DNA from: Agapetus fuscipes
Taxonomy: Eukaryota > Arthropoda > Insecta > Trichoptera > Glossosomatidae
Length of the DNA stretch: 64,000 nucleotides
Reading direction: 5' to 3'
Assembly: GCA_951799405.1 (NCBI GenBank)
Contig: OX637337.1
Coordinates: forward strand, 14,072,347-14,136,346
In this document: piece by piece, positions 1 to 10,700 of the stretch
Layout of the letters: each line of letters begins with the position of its first letter
How positions within the stretch are numbered: the first letter of the stretch is position 1
Made by a program: the position numbers and the translations under genes
Notes under the pieces: generated by a model
The model's input: the letters and a program-made list of their open reading frames with translations, nothing else
Databases searched by the model: none
Told to the model about the DNA's origin: nothing

Positions 1-515
1 GTTTTAGACATTTTTTTGAAGACAGTAATATGCCGAATATTTTGTAAAAAACAAGATAGGCTTAGTTTGTGATCCGTTCATTAAAATATTTGTTTGTACT
101 AATCACATAAATTATGTAAAATTCCCAAAAAAAAATGTATTAAAATATTTCATAAAATTAATTTATTTGAAACAATAATAAAATTCTTGTACAATAATAG
201 GTGAGCACCATTAAGTTTTAAAGCTAAACATATATTCAAAGACAGCAACCTAGGATTTTTTCAAGATTGAGATAAATTTGTGACACAGAAAATGACATAG
301 AAATGCACACAAAGACTTTTTTTTTAATTTTCAGAAAAAAATCCTCTACTACTGTTTTTGATTCAATACAACTTGTACTCGTATATTCCAAAATTTGAAA
401 CAATACTACAGCATGAATATCATTTAAAGCTTAACTTAAAAGTTGTTGAAGGGCTGACTACTAATAATGTAAAGAATATATGCAAATTGATGGTTGATTA
501 AAAAATATGTTATAA
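1..515. other. AT-rich non-coding stretch
   Basis: No open frame or repeat I could recognise. It lies beyond the 3' end of ARRDC-A. Confidence 0.4.
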
Positions 516-585
516 AGTACCATAGTGGTTGAACTGAGAAAAATAGGAAAATGTATATAAAGATACTTAATACCACTATGGTACT
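516..585. repeat. Short foldback repeat
   Basis: Two 14-base arms (AGTACCATAGTGGT and its complement) enclose about 42 bp. It may be a tiny MITE. No clear target duplication. Confidence 0.5.
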
Positions 586-1048
586 AAATAAACATTAGAT
601 TTTAGAACAAAAATCACTAACCCCTGTATTCACGATCAAAACTGACTTAAGTGCCTAACTCAAGCGCTACACTAACTCAAGGGTCGACATTCTGAAGCGT
701 TTTGTTTCACAAAGAACACATAAGTATTACTTGGTTTAGTGCCCAACCCCCAGGAGACGTACGGCTCAGTCATTGGCTCTCGAAAAAACCCAGCTCTGTA
801 ATTGGTCAGTAACTTCCGACCAATATTCGGCGTACTTCATTCTTATCATTGCCGCTTCTTTCAAATTTCAATGTCATATCAGCTGTGCATAAAACTTGAC
901 AACAAATAAGTACGTATAACGCACTTACTAATTTAAGTAAACCGTAAGTAGGTACGAATTTGTTTGTTTACAATTTCTATTAGTTTTTTAAAATACATTT
1001 ATGTAATATCCAATGTAAAGTGTTTTGATCGATTTCAGCGCCAAAAAG

Positions 1049-1153
1049 ATGTTGTTTTCTCCAGCGGAAAAGGAGCTGCTGGTGGCTCTGATTAAAGAAA
1101 AACCTGTAATCTATACTATAAAACCAAAACACCGTTCGTTGGTAATGCGATAA
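1049..1153 (+). pseudogene. Myb/SANT-like DNA-binding domain fragment
   Basis: A 34-codon frame from ATG to TAA with SPAEKELLVALIKEKPVI resembles the first helices of the Myb/SANT-like (zeste/MADF-type) domain encoded by the accessory gene of PIF/Harbinger elements. It follows an acceptor-like TTTCAG. The remaining helices are missing, so it is a truncated remnant. Family by recollection, not by search. Confidence 0.45.
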
Positions 1154-1532
1154 AATGATGAAGGACTGAATAGAATGAAAGCATTTTTTTATTGGTATTA
1201 AGCAATGAAATTATGCTTAAAATACCAATTACAGTGTGAAAATGACAAAAGATACAAAACTTTCATATAAACCTCCACAAATTTGAAAAGGCTACAACAT
1301 CTTTCATAACTGCAATCTATAGTACTTCAATATCTTTAAATGAGCCCAATTTCAATTGATAAAATGCCCATGAAAATATGCACGCTCAATTGTTTCAAGT
1401 TATTGGGCTATGCCGTCTCACTATAATAGTTACAATGTTCACTTCAAAATAAGTTTCCTTCTCTCATCGTTTCCATTTTCTGAAGAACAGCCGTTCCCAA
1501 ATTTACAAATTCACAAAACTATTGTATCTCAT

Positions 1533-1889
1533 TTACAAAAATAAAGGCAGGATAAAATCTGCCGGGTCAGCTAGTAGAAGATAAAATAACAAATCGAAGA
1601 AATTGTTGGCTTTGCAACCCTCAATGAGCAACGGCAAAACTGTATACAGAACGACACATTTTTTCATTAAAAAATGTCTTCTAAATTCTTCCTCTTTGTA
1701 ATACGTAAATGGGTCTTTACAGTCTCTGATATATTTTCTTGGGACACTATTTTTGGACAAAACAATGTTATTATACTCGTTGATGTCGTCTTTATCGTAA
1801 GAATTCATTATTTTATGTAAATAATTCACAACCAAACAAAAACTGTGCTGATGAAATGCGGCGGAATATTTTGACAGTTCATCTGTCAT
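1533..1889 (-). pseudogene. Harbinger transposase N-terminal fragment
   Basis: The 118-residue frame has PRKYIRDCKDPFTYYKEEEF followed by an F-x-K-x-x-V-x-x-L-L-P-L segment. This matches the region ahead of the DDE domain in HARBI1-like transposases (R-x-Y-I-R-D, N/D-P-F, E-E-F-x-x-R-F). Its end, ADPADFIL, comes from an inserted arthropod repeat whose head reads GCTGACCCGGCAGA at about 1560-1577. No catalytic DDE residues are present, so the gene is truncated. Confidence 0.6.
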
Positions 1890-2259
1890 TGCAGTATGGT
1901 CCTAGACCATACCGGAGAATAAACCCAATTCTGATGGTCAAAAAATGTAAATATACTCGTCAAAACAATGTTAATATACTCGCAAAAATCGTCTTCATAG
2001 TAAGAATTCATTTTTTCATGTAAATTCACAATCGAACAAAAAATGTGATAACAATGAAATATGACGGAATATTTTGACAGCGCTTAAGCGTTGGTTAATA
2101 TACCTGTCGACCTTACTAACCTAAGGGCTAGTTTTTGGAGCACTTTAGCGCTACTTTTACCCTAAGTATTGTTCTTGAAATGAATTTCCCCAATCTAAGC
2201 GCTAGTTTGCCCTTAAGTTAGTGCTAGTTTTGATCGTGAATACGGGGGTTAGTAACTTG

Positions 2260-2775
2260 TTTATCCAGCTTGCAAGACACTCTCATCTCCACCATACAAA
2301 CTCGCATGGTTTAAATCAGCATTTTTAGGGACTTATGACGGGATAAGTTATTTGCCTTGTCATATACAACCAAATTGCATACTTTGTTTGCAATTAAATA
2401 TAACTAAGGCCCCGTATTTTCCAGTTAAGTAAAGTTAACTAAAATGCAATTGAAGTTAATAACTCACCGAATTTCGCCAGCAAATATTTAGTAACTAAGT
2501 ATTTTCAAGATGGCGTCGTCTTCACTGACAGCAGCTGTGGGTTTTTTATGTAAGGATACATATAAATTGCTGCCAAAAGAACATTTTTTGTGTCGTTTTC
2601 TAGCTTTATGGAGGTTAGACATATGATTTTTATGACCAATTGTTTATTTTAAAGCTTTTGAATGGAATAGTAATCATTTCTATGATTTGGGGAGGAGCTT
2701 GTCAGTTTGGGTCTTTTTGGTTTTTAGTAAACTCAAATTGGAGTATCTTGATTCAATTGAAAGTAATTTACTAAA
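2260..2775. other. AT-rich stretch without supported gene
   Basis: It contains a 38-codon ATG frame at 2510-2626 and a GGCCCCGTATT motif at about 2409 that looks like one end of a DNA transposon. I found no matching second end. Confidence 0.3.
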
Positions 2776-2779
2776 CATT

Positions 2780-3025
2780 TCCTTGATTTATGGTTGGTAT
2801 GAGGCTGGCCACCCATACTATAAAAAATAGTTCACTTTGCCAATGTCACCCTTGTTTCAGGGAAGGTAGGCAAGAGTTGCAGGGCTTATGTTCATTTGAG
2901 ATTGGGTTTTTATGTCGCAGGTCCACATGCGGCATGTGTAAGCGCCAACTTATATCTGTTTACTTATGAGAATGCATTTAATATGAATCTTAAATGTAAT
3001 ATATCTTCGTAATTTAGATTTTAGA
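2780..3025 (+). repeat. SINE-A copy
   Basis: Near-complete member of the most abundant family here (about 250 bp). The head reads CCTTGACTTATAGGTTGG, the middle has GGTTCACTTTGCCAATG and CATGCGGCATGTGTAAGCGC, and the 3' end is TTGCAACTTAGATTAGATTAGA, here decayed. Confidence 0.75.
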
Positions 3026-3787
3026 TTATAGATGACAATACCGGGCGTAATTGAAATCAACCATTCACATACATTCATCAAAATAATTATTCATCACTAT
3101 TATTTTTAATTAAAAAAAATGTTATGTAAATTTCATACAAAAATAAGTGCATTTATAAAAAAAACAGTCCGTTCAAAGCGGCGAGTTTCTAAATACTAAT
3201 TTATCTTAAAATATGTGTCTCATAGACTTTTGTCTCAACATTTTAGACTTTCATCCTGGACTCAAAAAATATGAGTCTGTCATGGCACTCTCGTCAAGGC
3301 AATACAAATCTGCAGTAAGTACAATATCAATACATTTTCATTAAGTGTAAAGTTCTAAATATAAGATCACATGGTGGTCATCATAACGAGTAAACAGAGG
3401 TAGTTATGTTTTGTTCTGATCCATAATTTGTAAGGTTAGGTTGGCAAACACTTCAGCTTAAGTATATTATAATGGTTTTTTTATTCATCTCCCCAAAAAA
3501 AACAGATTTAAGAACAAAATGATTATTTTGTATGGAATTTAAAAAAGGTATTTGAACTGTGTAGCAGAGATGAATGGGTTTTTCAATGTTTTATCAAAGT
3601 CGTATCCAAGGTTATCAGGATACATGTCTCTTCTTTGACAAACAAGCAACAAACTAATTTTTAGAAATAATTGTTTCTATGCTGCGGGCCAATAGGATTT
3701 TCTGGCCAGTTATTTACTGGTTACTTGTTTATATTGACAACTGGTGCATTTTCTATATTTTTTCCCAAAACTAAGATCAGACATTTA
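3026..3787. other. AT-rich non-coding stretch
   Basis: No gene or recognisable repeat seen between a SINE-A copy and the MITE that starts at 3788. Confidence 0.35.
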
Positions 3788-4025
3788 GGGCCTGTTGCAC
3801 CAACCTCCAATCAATATTTAATTGACACATCAAATTTGATTCCTTAATTCTGGTAAGGACCTCGGTTAAATATTTCTCAAAAGTGGTAATAATATGATGG
3901 AATTTGAACAGGAAATATGATACACATCAGCTGATTTACGTAAATGCAACCAATTTTTTGATTTGTTGGGAGAAATCCCACTTAATTTTGATTTTTGACT
4001 TATTGGAGTTTGGTGCAACAGACCC
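3788..4025. mobile_element. PIF/Harbinger-type MITE, 238 bp
   Basis: The ends are GGGCCTGTTGCACCAA and its near complement TTGGTGCAACAGACCC. They are flanked by TTA on both sides (3785-3787 and 4026-4028), as expected for PIF/Harbinger targets. No coding capacity. Confidence 0.75.
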
Positions 4026-4094
4026 TTAGCCTTAACTGTAAAAGTAAATAGGCCACACATGTTATCACTATCTTAGCTGAAATAATGCATAGTA

Positions 4095-4297
4095 TCAAAC
4101 AAACAAAAAAAACATGAAAACAAAACACTATTTTATTCAACAGATATTTAATTTGCTGATTGAACAATTAATGAGTTTTGACCGGTTTCGACCTCTTGGC
4201 CATCTTCAGAAAATTTAAAAACCAGTCAAAACTCATTATTTGTTCAATTGATAAATAAAAATATCAGCAGAATAAAACAGTTTTTTGTTTTCATGTT
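4095..4297. mobile_element. Palindromic Penelope-like remnant
   Basis: Two arms of about 90 bp in inverted orientation share CATGAAAACAAAA, TTTTATTC and AATGAGTTTTGACYGGTTT. They meet around a hammerhead-type core. Related arms occur at 14.0-18.5 kb and 21.4-23.0 kb. Inverted terminal copies around a hammerhead are a known Penelope-like (PLE) feature. No reverse transcriptase remains. Confidence 0.5.
4180..4209 (-). ncRNA. Hammerhead ribozyme-like motif
   Basis: On the minus strand: CTGAAGA, a stem II (GGCC-AAGA-GGTC), GAAA, then the palindrome ACCGGT and C. Four T and four A flank it and could pair as stem I. All core positions of a minimal type I hammerhead are present. Not tested for activity. 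Confidence 0.6.
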
Positions 4298-4348
4298 AAT
4301 TTTTTTTTAAATCAAGCTCTACAATGTTTCCACAGAAACATTTCATAA

Positions 4349-4354
4349 TTTATT
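4349..4354 (-). terminator. Possible ARRDC-A poly(A) signal
   Basis: AATAAA on the minus strand about 245 bp past the stop codon. It lies beyond a SINE-A copy that would sit in the 3' UTR. One of several AT-rich candidates. Confidence 0.25.
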
Positions 4355-4362
4355 TTTATAAT

Positions 4363-4575
4363 CCCTTGACTTATAGGTTGGTATGAGACTGACTACCCAT
4401 ACTTTAAAAAATGGTTCACTTTGCCAATGTCACCCCTGTTTCTGGGAGGGTGGGCAAAAGTTGCAGTGCGGTTTGGTTTGTTGAGTTGTAAGAACACATG
4501 CAGCATTTGTAAGTATAACCTTGCCCGTGTCAGTTTGTGGGCATGCATTTAATATGTAAACATATCTTTTCAACC
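4363..4575 (+). repeat. SINE-A copy
   Basis: Head CCCTTGACTTATAGGTTGG. The 3' tail is lost just before the last exon of ARRDC-A, which is on the other strand. Confidence 0.7.
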
Positions 4576-4597
4576 TATGTTGTACATTATAGATATA

Positions 4598-4707
4598 TCA
4601 AAATGGGTTTTTCTTTTCCGGAGTATTTCCGCCATTTTGTGCATCTGAGAAATTTTGTTTGGAGCTGTTGCCAAACATGGCCTGGGCTTCATCGTAAGTT
4701 GGGGGAG
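4598..4707 (-). CDS. ARRDC-A exon 7 (PPxY tail)
   Basis: 110 nt after acceptor ATTTCCAG, ending TGA at 4600-4598. Joined to exon 6 it completes PPPTYDEA. Ends KKNPF. No longer frame exists here on this strand, but the PPxY and the frame-exact junction support it. Confidence 0.82.
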
Positions 4708-7700
4708 CTGGAAATAATAAGTTAAATCAATTACTCATAAAAACATTATGAACATGAGAGAAAATATGAAGCGAAGTACAAATAAAAAAAACATTGGAGG
4801 GTTTCTTTCCGTGGACGTTGATGAAACTTAATTGATGTGTTATGATTTTGATGTGTTATGATATTGATGTGTTATGATTTTGATGTGTTATGATTTTGAT
4901 GGAATGTTAACAGTTTCATGAACATGTTTAAGAAGTCCAGCGCAGACATGAATGAAACATCCGGAACTCCAGCTCCGATAGACTACGGCAACACATCTCG
5001 GACTGAGATGATGAGTTTAAACAATATCATTAATTGATGAGGCATTCACTTTGTAACCTTTAATTTTTTTTAAAATTACAAATAAAAAACAAATTGTATA
5101 AGGTTACGGGGCAAGTAAAATTTAATAATGTACGACCGGTTTCGGAAACAATGTTTCCATCATCAGGTACAAAATATTACATAAATATTAAACAATGCTA
5201 CAAAAAGTGACTTAAAAATAACAGCCCTATGAGATCCTTTGCAACCAATAACAAAATATCTGTTTGCCTTTTCCCAAGCAACTCAACCATGCGACATTAC
5301 AATTTTGTCTACGGTAATGCATGAGAGGAGTCGATGTTGCCGTATCATCAATATTATTTATATATTCTTTAAATTATTGATCAATATAAATGGTAAGATA
5401 AAAAAATATATTCCTTACGTAATTCGGGCACACTTGGCTGTATTGTTCTCCCATAAAAGCTGCCTGCAATGTCTTGGAGAGGTGGAGCTGATGAGATGGA
5501 AGTGGATGGAGACTGAAACGGAGGATATTGCTGGTAAGGAGTGGATCCTGGACTGGCTGGGAAGATCAAGGGCGACACAGCGAGCATCTGAGGACTTGCA
5601 AAGCTGGTGTCAGAGACCAGGGCAATTGTTCCTATGGTGACTCTGATGTGAATCACAGGGTTGGTGTGAAATCCAGGAACTACCATCACAAGCTGAAAAC
5701 AAAGGGAACATCATTTGCATTGAAACATTCTCCAGCTACGATGTTTGAATGGAAAAATAAATAAATAATTGAAGATTTGATATATAAAAAAGGCTTTTAT
5801 GGATAACAGACTAGGGCTTCCGGGGGTCAGATTTGGAAGCAATCCAGCCGAATGTTGAGGTTTATTTTTGTGCCCCTTTCAATGTTTCCACCTCAGTTCA
5901 ATACAACATTATGTAGGTAGTTTGATAATAATAATAAATATAATTTTCTAGAGTTAGTGTATTCACAGAGTGAAAAGCCTCTGAAACCTCTGCCTCTGAA
6001 GATGGACGGATAAAGTCCGATAGCGCTTAGGCATTGTAAATTTAAAAAATGTGAAAATAAAACTATGTTTTAAAAAACCTTTTTTTAATTAAAATTAAAA
6101 AAAAATATAAGTTCGTCGTTTTAGAAAAAGCCAATTTTCAAGCAAGACCCAATCGGTGTAAGGCTGGATGGACCTGTGGTGACTGGTCTTTGGTAAAGGG
6201 GGATTAATTTTTCAACCCAGCAAAGAGATTATTCCTTGACTTATAGGTTGGTATGAGGCTGACCACCCATACTGTAAAAAATGGTTCCCTTTGCCAATGT
6301 CACCCCTGTTTCAGGGAAGGTCGGCAAAAGTTGTGGGGCTTATGTTCATTTGAGGTTTGGATTTTATTTGTAAGTACACATTCAGCATTTGTAAGCGCGA
6401 ACTACACGTGTTGGTTTGTTGGCATACATCTGAGAGCTTTAAATGAATATATCCTTGCAGCTTAGATTATAGATTATTATTATAAAGAGCATATCGTCGC
6501 TGCATACATAATTTATCTTATGTGCACTTTGGTCCATTCTGAGATAATTGAAAAAAACTGTTTTAAAAAATAACTGCAGCAAATTTATTTTCAAAAAAAT
6601 ATTTTTAAATTATAAAACATATTTTTCAGCCTCATTGAAGTTGTTTTGCAAGAAAACATTCATTGTGTTTAATAAAATTTAGCATTATTCCGAAATATGT
6701 GCACATAGGATTAATTCTTTGCACACTTTGTGCACATAGGATTTATTCTAGGTGACTTCATAAAAACGAAATGAGGTAAAATATGGTAGAAAAAAAAAAA
6801 AGCTTAGAAAATAAATGTGATAAGGTATGTAACTGTGACTTTGTCGTCATTCCGCTAGGGGTGGCCAAAGCCTTTGAAAATTTGACTTCTCTTTTACTAA
6901 TTTCTTCTGTTTACATACTTGGTAAATCTTCCATAATCCATTCTTTCTATATGACTAAACCATCTCAAGACATTATTTTGTATCATGACTTAACTTTATT
7001 CCTTTTTTCAACTTCCAAGAGAAACCTACCTAGTTTATCAGTGACCTGAGCTACTTACTTCCTTATGAAACATTTGTGACACTCGGGTTGGGTAGGCAGC
7101 GTCCATCAATGGCATTTAACCTGCTGGTTAAATCATATCATCCACTTGTTTCCTTCCATATTTATTATATTATTTCAATAAAACAAATGAGGCATAATAA
7201 AAGATAATTATTATTTATTTATTTAATTAGTTTAATACAAATCACAAATATAAAACACAAGATACAATGAAAAAATGAAGCAGCATTTTACAAATTTTAT
7301 CAAATAACCCAACAAGGTCTACTATTTCAATTATTTGCCTGGATTAAAAGTCAATGAATCATAAAAAGGATAATGATCCTTATCAATTACTGATTTAAGC
7401 TCCTGTAAGTGTTTAAATTTGGATTCTGTAAGAGGAAGAGGTCCATTATAAAGGTTCAAAGGTATGGCAGCTTGCCCAGCTCTACGTCTCTGGCGAAGGT
7501 CTTTCCATTCCTCTGAATACTTCAACTTGAACATAATATTTCCTGTGGGCAAGTACTGGATGTGTCTTTTGTCAGTCACCACAGGATCCCCAATCCTTTT
7601 ACCTGGTCCCAAAGAAGTTAAATTAGTGGTTAAAGCTTCATAATTTTTAAAGAAATCATGATGAATATGTTTGATAGTATATGGTTGCTTTAAACGAGCC

Positions 7701-10700
7701 ATTTGCATACGAGCAATGTAATCCAATGGAGAATAAATAGGCGGCTTGAAGAAATGTTCCAGCACGGAGTGCACATTATCAGCCTCCATCATTGTGTGCC
7801 CTTTCTCGAGTATTATTTGCTCTACAGTGACTGATGCTGCTTTAGCGTGGTCACTGAGAGCACTTGCCAGCACTTTATTTCTATTTTGATAATTGCAGCC
7901 ATCAGATATGAGAATAATTTTTGTATATTTTTTTGCTATGCCTTGAATATAGTCTATAATGCAGCTGGTAAATTCGTTGGCTGTTACTCCTCCATCTGCT
8001 TCATGCCAGGTGTACAAAGTCACATCTGCATTATTCAAAACATATATTGTAAAATTATGCAATTGCAATTTTTGTTTATAATACACCGCAGAAGCTAATA
8101 ACTTAGGGCAAAGAAGAAAACTTTGCAAATCCATGGTCAACACCAATGTTGAGTCGCTGGCACTATCTTTTGCAGCAAGTTTTGCCTCTTTTGCTAGATT
8201 TTTTCGATCCATTTGTTCATCATATTTTCTTTGAGGAACGCTGCCGCATTGAAAGCCGACACAAATATCACATTGGTCTTTTCGAGGCCTATAAATGGAT
8301 ACCTTTTCACGTTTTAAAACATTTGAAAATAGGTTCCTACCCACAATAGTAAAATTGTTTTCAGTACACCATGCCTTATGTACTGACCACATATGTTGTA
8401 CTGACAGGAATGTTGACTCGACATAGCGCCTGTTTGAATTAGCCCTGCAATAGTGGCTAGGCACTAAAGGCAAAATGTTGAGCCATTTTATAATGTTCTC
8501 TTCCATTGTTTTTTTCCTCTCAATTTTCTTGGACAATATTACCGAAAATTCTTCTCATCATTGTCTGACATTTCTTCTTCAGTTGGCGTCATTCACCTTT
8601 TGAAAATATTTTCCCCCACACATAATGAATTAAGAAAAAAAGTTCTGCATACTTTGCATTTCTCTCCAGAGCTGTTGTATAAATACACATCATAACCATT
8701 CTTTTTTTTTGCATCATTTGATGGGTTTTGAACACGGCGCTTCCTAATGGATCTGGTTGATACAAGAGTACGAAAATATACTTTTTTCTCTGACCAAGTT
8801 TTTAATGCCCAAAAATAATGGAACACTTTGTATCGATCTTCATCTGTAATAGACTTACATAAATAGGATTTTTTGGTTCTTATTTTTGGCTCCTCGTGTG
8901 TGCATCTGCTTTTTAAAGACTTAGCAGGTTTTTCATCGGCATGAATATACTTGCCGTTGGACGCTTTTTTGTAGCCAATATATTTTTTACCAAGAGCTCT
9001 TCGCTTCTTATTTGTTCTAATTTTTTGAGCGATCGATGTTTCAGGCTCAGATAAGAGAGACAAATCATGGCTTGCAGTTATATTATTTGGCTGTATTAAC
9101 TGCCCAGTAATATCACAAAGCACATATTCTTCTATCAATATTTCTGGTTCAAACATTTCTGGCATACTCATATTAATGGGGATGAAGTCTCCAGTAACTT
9201 CACAAAGCACAAATTCAGTGGCATCTTCAAAAAGTGAAACCTCTTGGCTAACGTCAGAGAAGATAGAATCATAGAACATGAACTGCTCTGGCAAACAGTT
9301 CAGCTCTTCAAAGTCTCCTGTCACATGGTGCTGCGATGTTGAAGGTTGAGGTTCCTCTCTCTAACTGAGGTGTAATATTGATACCTAAATCTCTGATTAA
9401 ATTATAAGTTAAAGATGCATTGACATTTAATAAATATAAAAAGATTATTATGTGTCCTAGTCACTAATACTGCAAATCAACCGACAATTCATTTACATAC
9501 TTCTTTCATTTCATTCAGAGTTATAATCTTTCTAATGCATTGTTTCATTTTGTGATGACTCTGAATATACATTTGCTGTTTCAGAAGATTGATCCTCGGA
9601 TACTTTTCTCGGTCTTCCGCTACAGCGGCTTCCATTGATACTTGCAGCGTACACTATCTTTGTCAGTATTTTATCATTCATTTTCTCAATACGTGGAAAA
9701 GTTAAATAGCATAGTTTAAATAACAAAAACTTACCTAAAGAGCTTGTCAGAAGTCACTGCTAAATGTTGTAACAAGCCCAAGAAATAGCTTTAGTATAAT
9801 TTCAACGATTTTCTGAAAAGAAAGGAAAGAATGATTCAGTTAAAAGTTTAAACGAAACAAATTATTTATAGAAATATTCGCAATGACAAAACGATTTAGC
9901 AAAATTAAGTAATTCATTTCACTTACACGGACACGCCGGTTTTTGTGTTTGAAATCTTCTCAATAGTCCAATCCTAGTGTTTTTTCTATGCTCACAATTG
10001 AATGAAGTCTCCCTGGAATAAAAAACATAAGTTAAACACACGATTGCATAAAAAAATAAGAAAATATAAAGCAATATTGCAATGCGTACGAGTTTCATAA
10101 CCTAAAAATTGTTTGGAACACATTGTAACAGAAAACTTTAGTACGTTGCCAAAATATTATTAAAAACAACAATACTTACTTCAAATCTGCAAATCCAGCA
10201 AAAACAGAAATTCTGCTGACAGTAACCGCTCGGAGGAAACAACTTCTGGATTCAAACACACTATTCAGGATTTGCGGCAGACATCTATCCTTCGTCAAGC
10301 GTCCGTCTGCTAGGTGTTGAAATTGATCAGCACCTAAATCTTGACAGCCAGATCAGCAAGACCATAAAGGCTGGCTTCTATGGCTTACGTCAGATAAGAC
10401 CTGTTAAAAAATCTCTACAGACAGAAGCAATCAAGAGTCTGGTAAATGCCTTTGTGGTTTCACAACTGGACTACTGCAATGTCATCTATGCTGGTCAACC
10501 GATGTCACAAACCAAACGGCTCCAGTCCCTTCAAAATGTTGCAGCCAGGTTGATATACGGCGGCTCCAAGTACTGCCATATAACTCCTCTGCTTGAGAAC
10601 TTGCACTGGCTTCGCATCTCGGAAATAATAGACTACAAGCTTTGCTTGATGATCTTAAAGATTCTTCATGGGCTGGCTCCTGACTATCTGGTGGAACTCA

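Larger units (their letters stand above)
621..2248. mobile_element. Degraded PIF/Harbinger DNA transposon
   Basis: The ends are inverted repeats of about 25 bp sharing GTATTCACGATCAAAACT, with further subterminal similarity (CTTAAG and GCGCTA motifs). Inside are two divergent coding remnants: a Myb/SANT-like N-terminus on plus and a Harbinger transposase N-terminus on minus. That two-protein layout is the known PIF/Harbinger arrangement. The flanks (CTAA on the left, TTAG on the right) suit a TWA target but are not an exact 3-bp repeat. Confidence 0.7.

Noticed and set aside
2510..2626. 38-codon ATG frame starting MASSSLTAAVGF
   Set aside because: Good start context, but short, without homology I recognise, and next to a transposon-like end.
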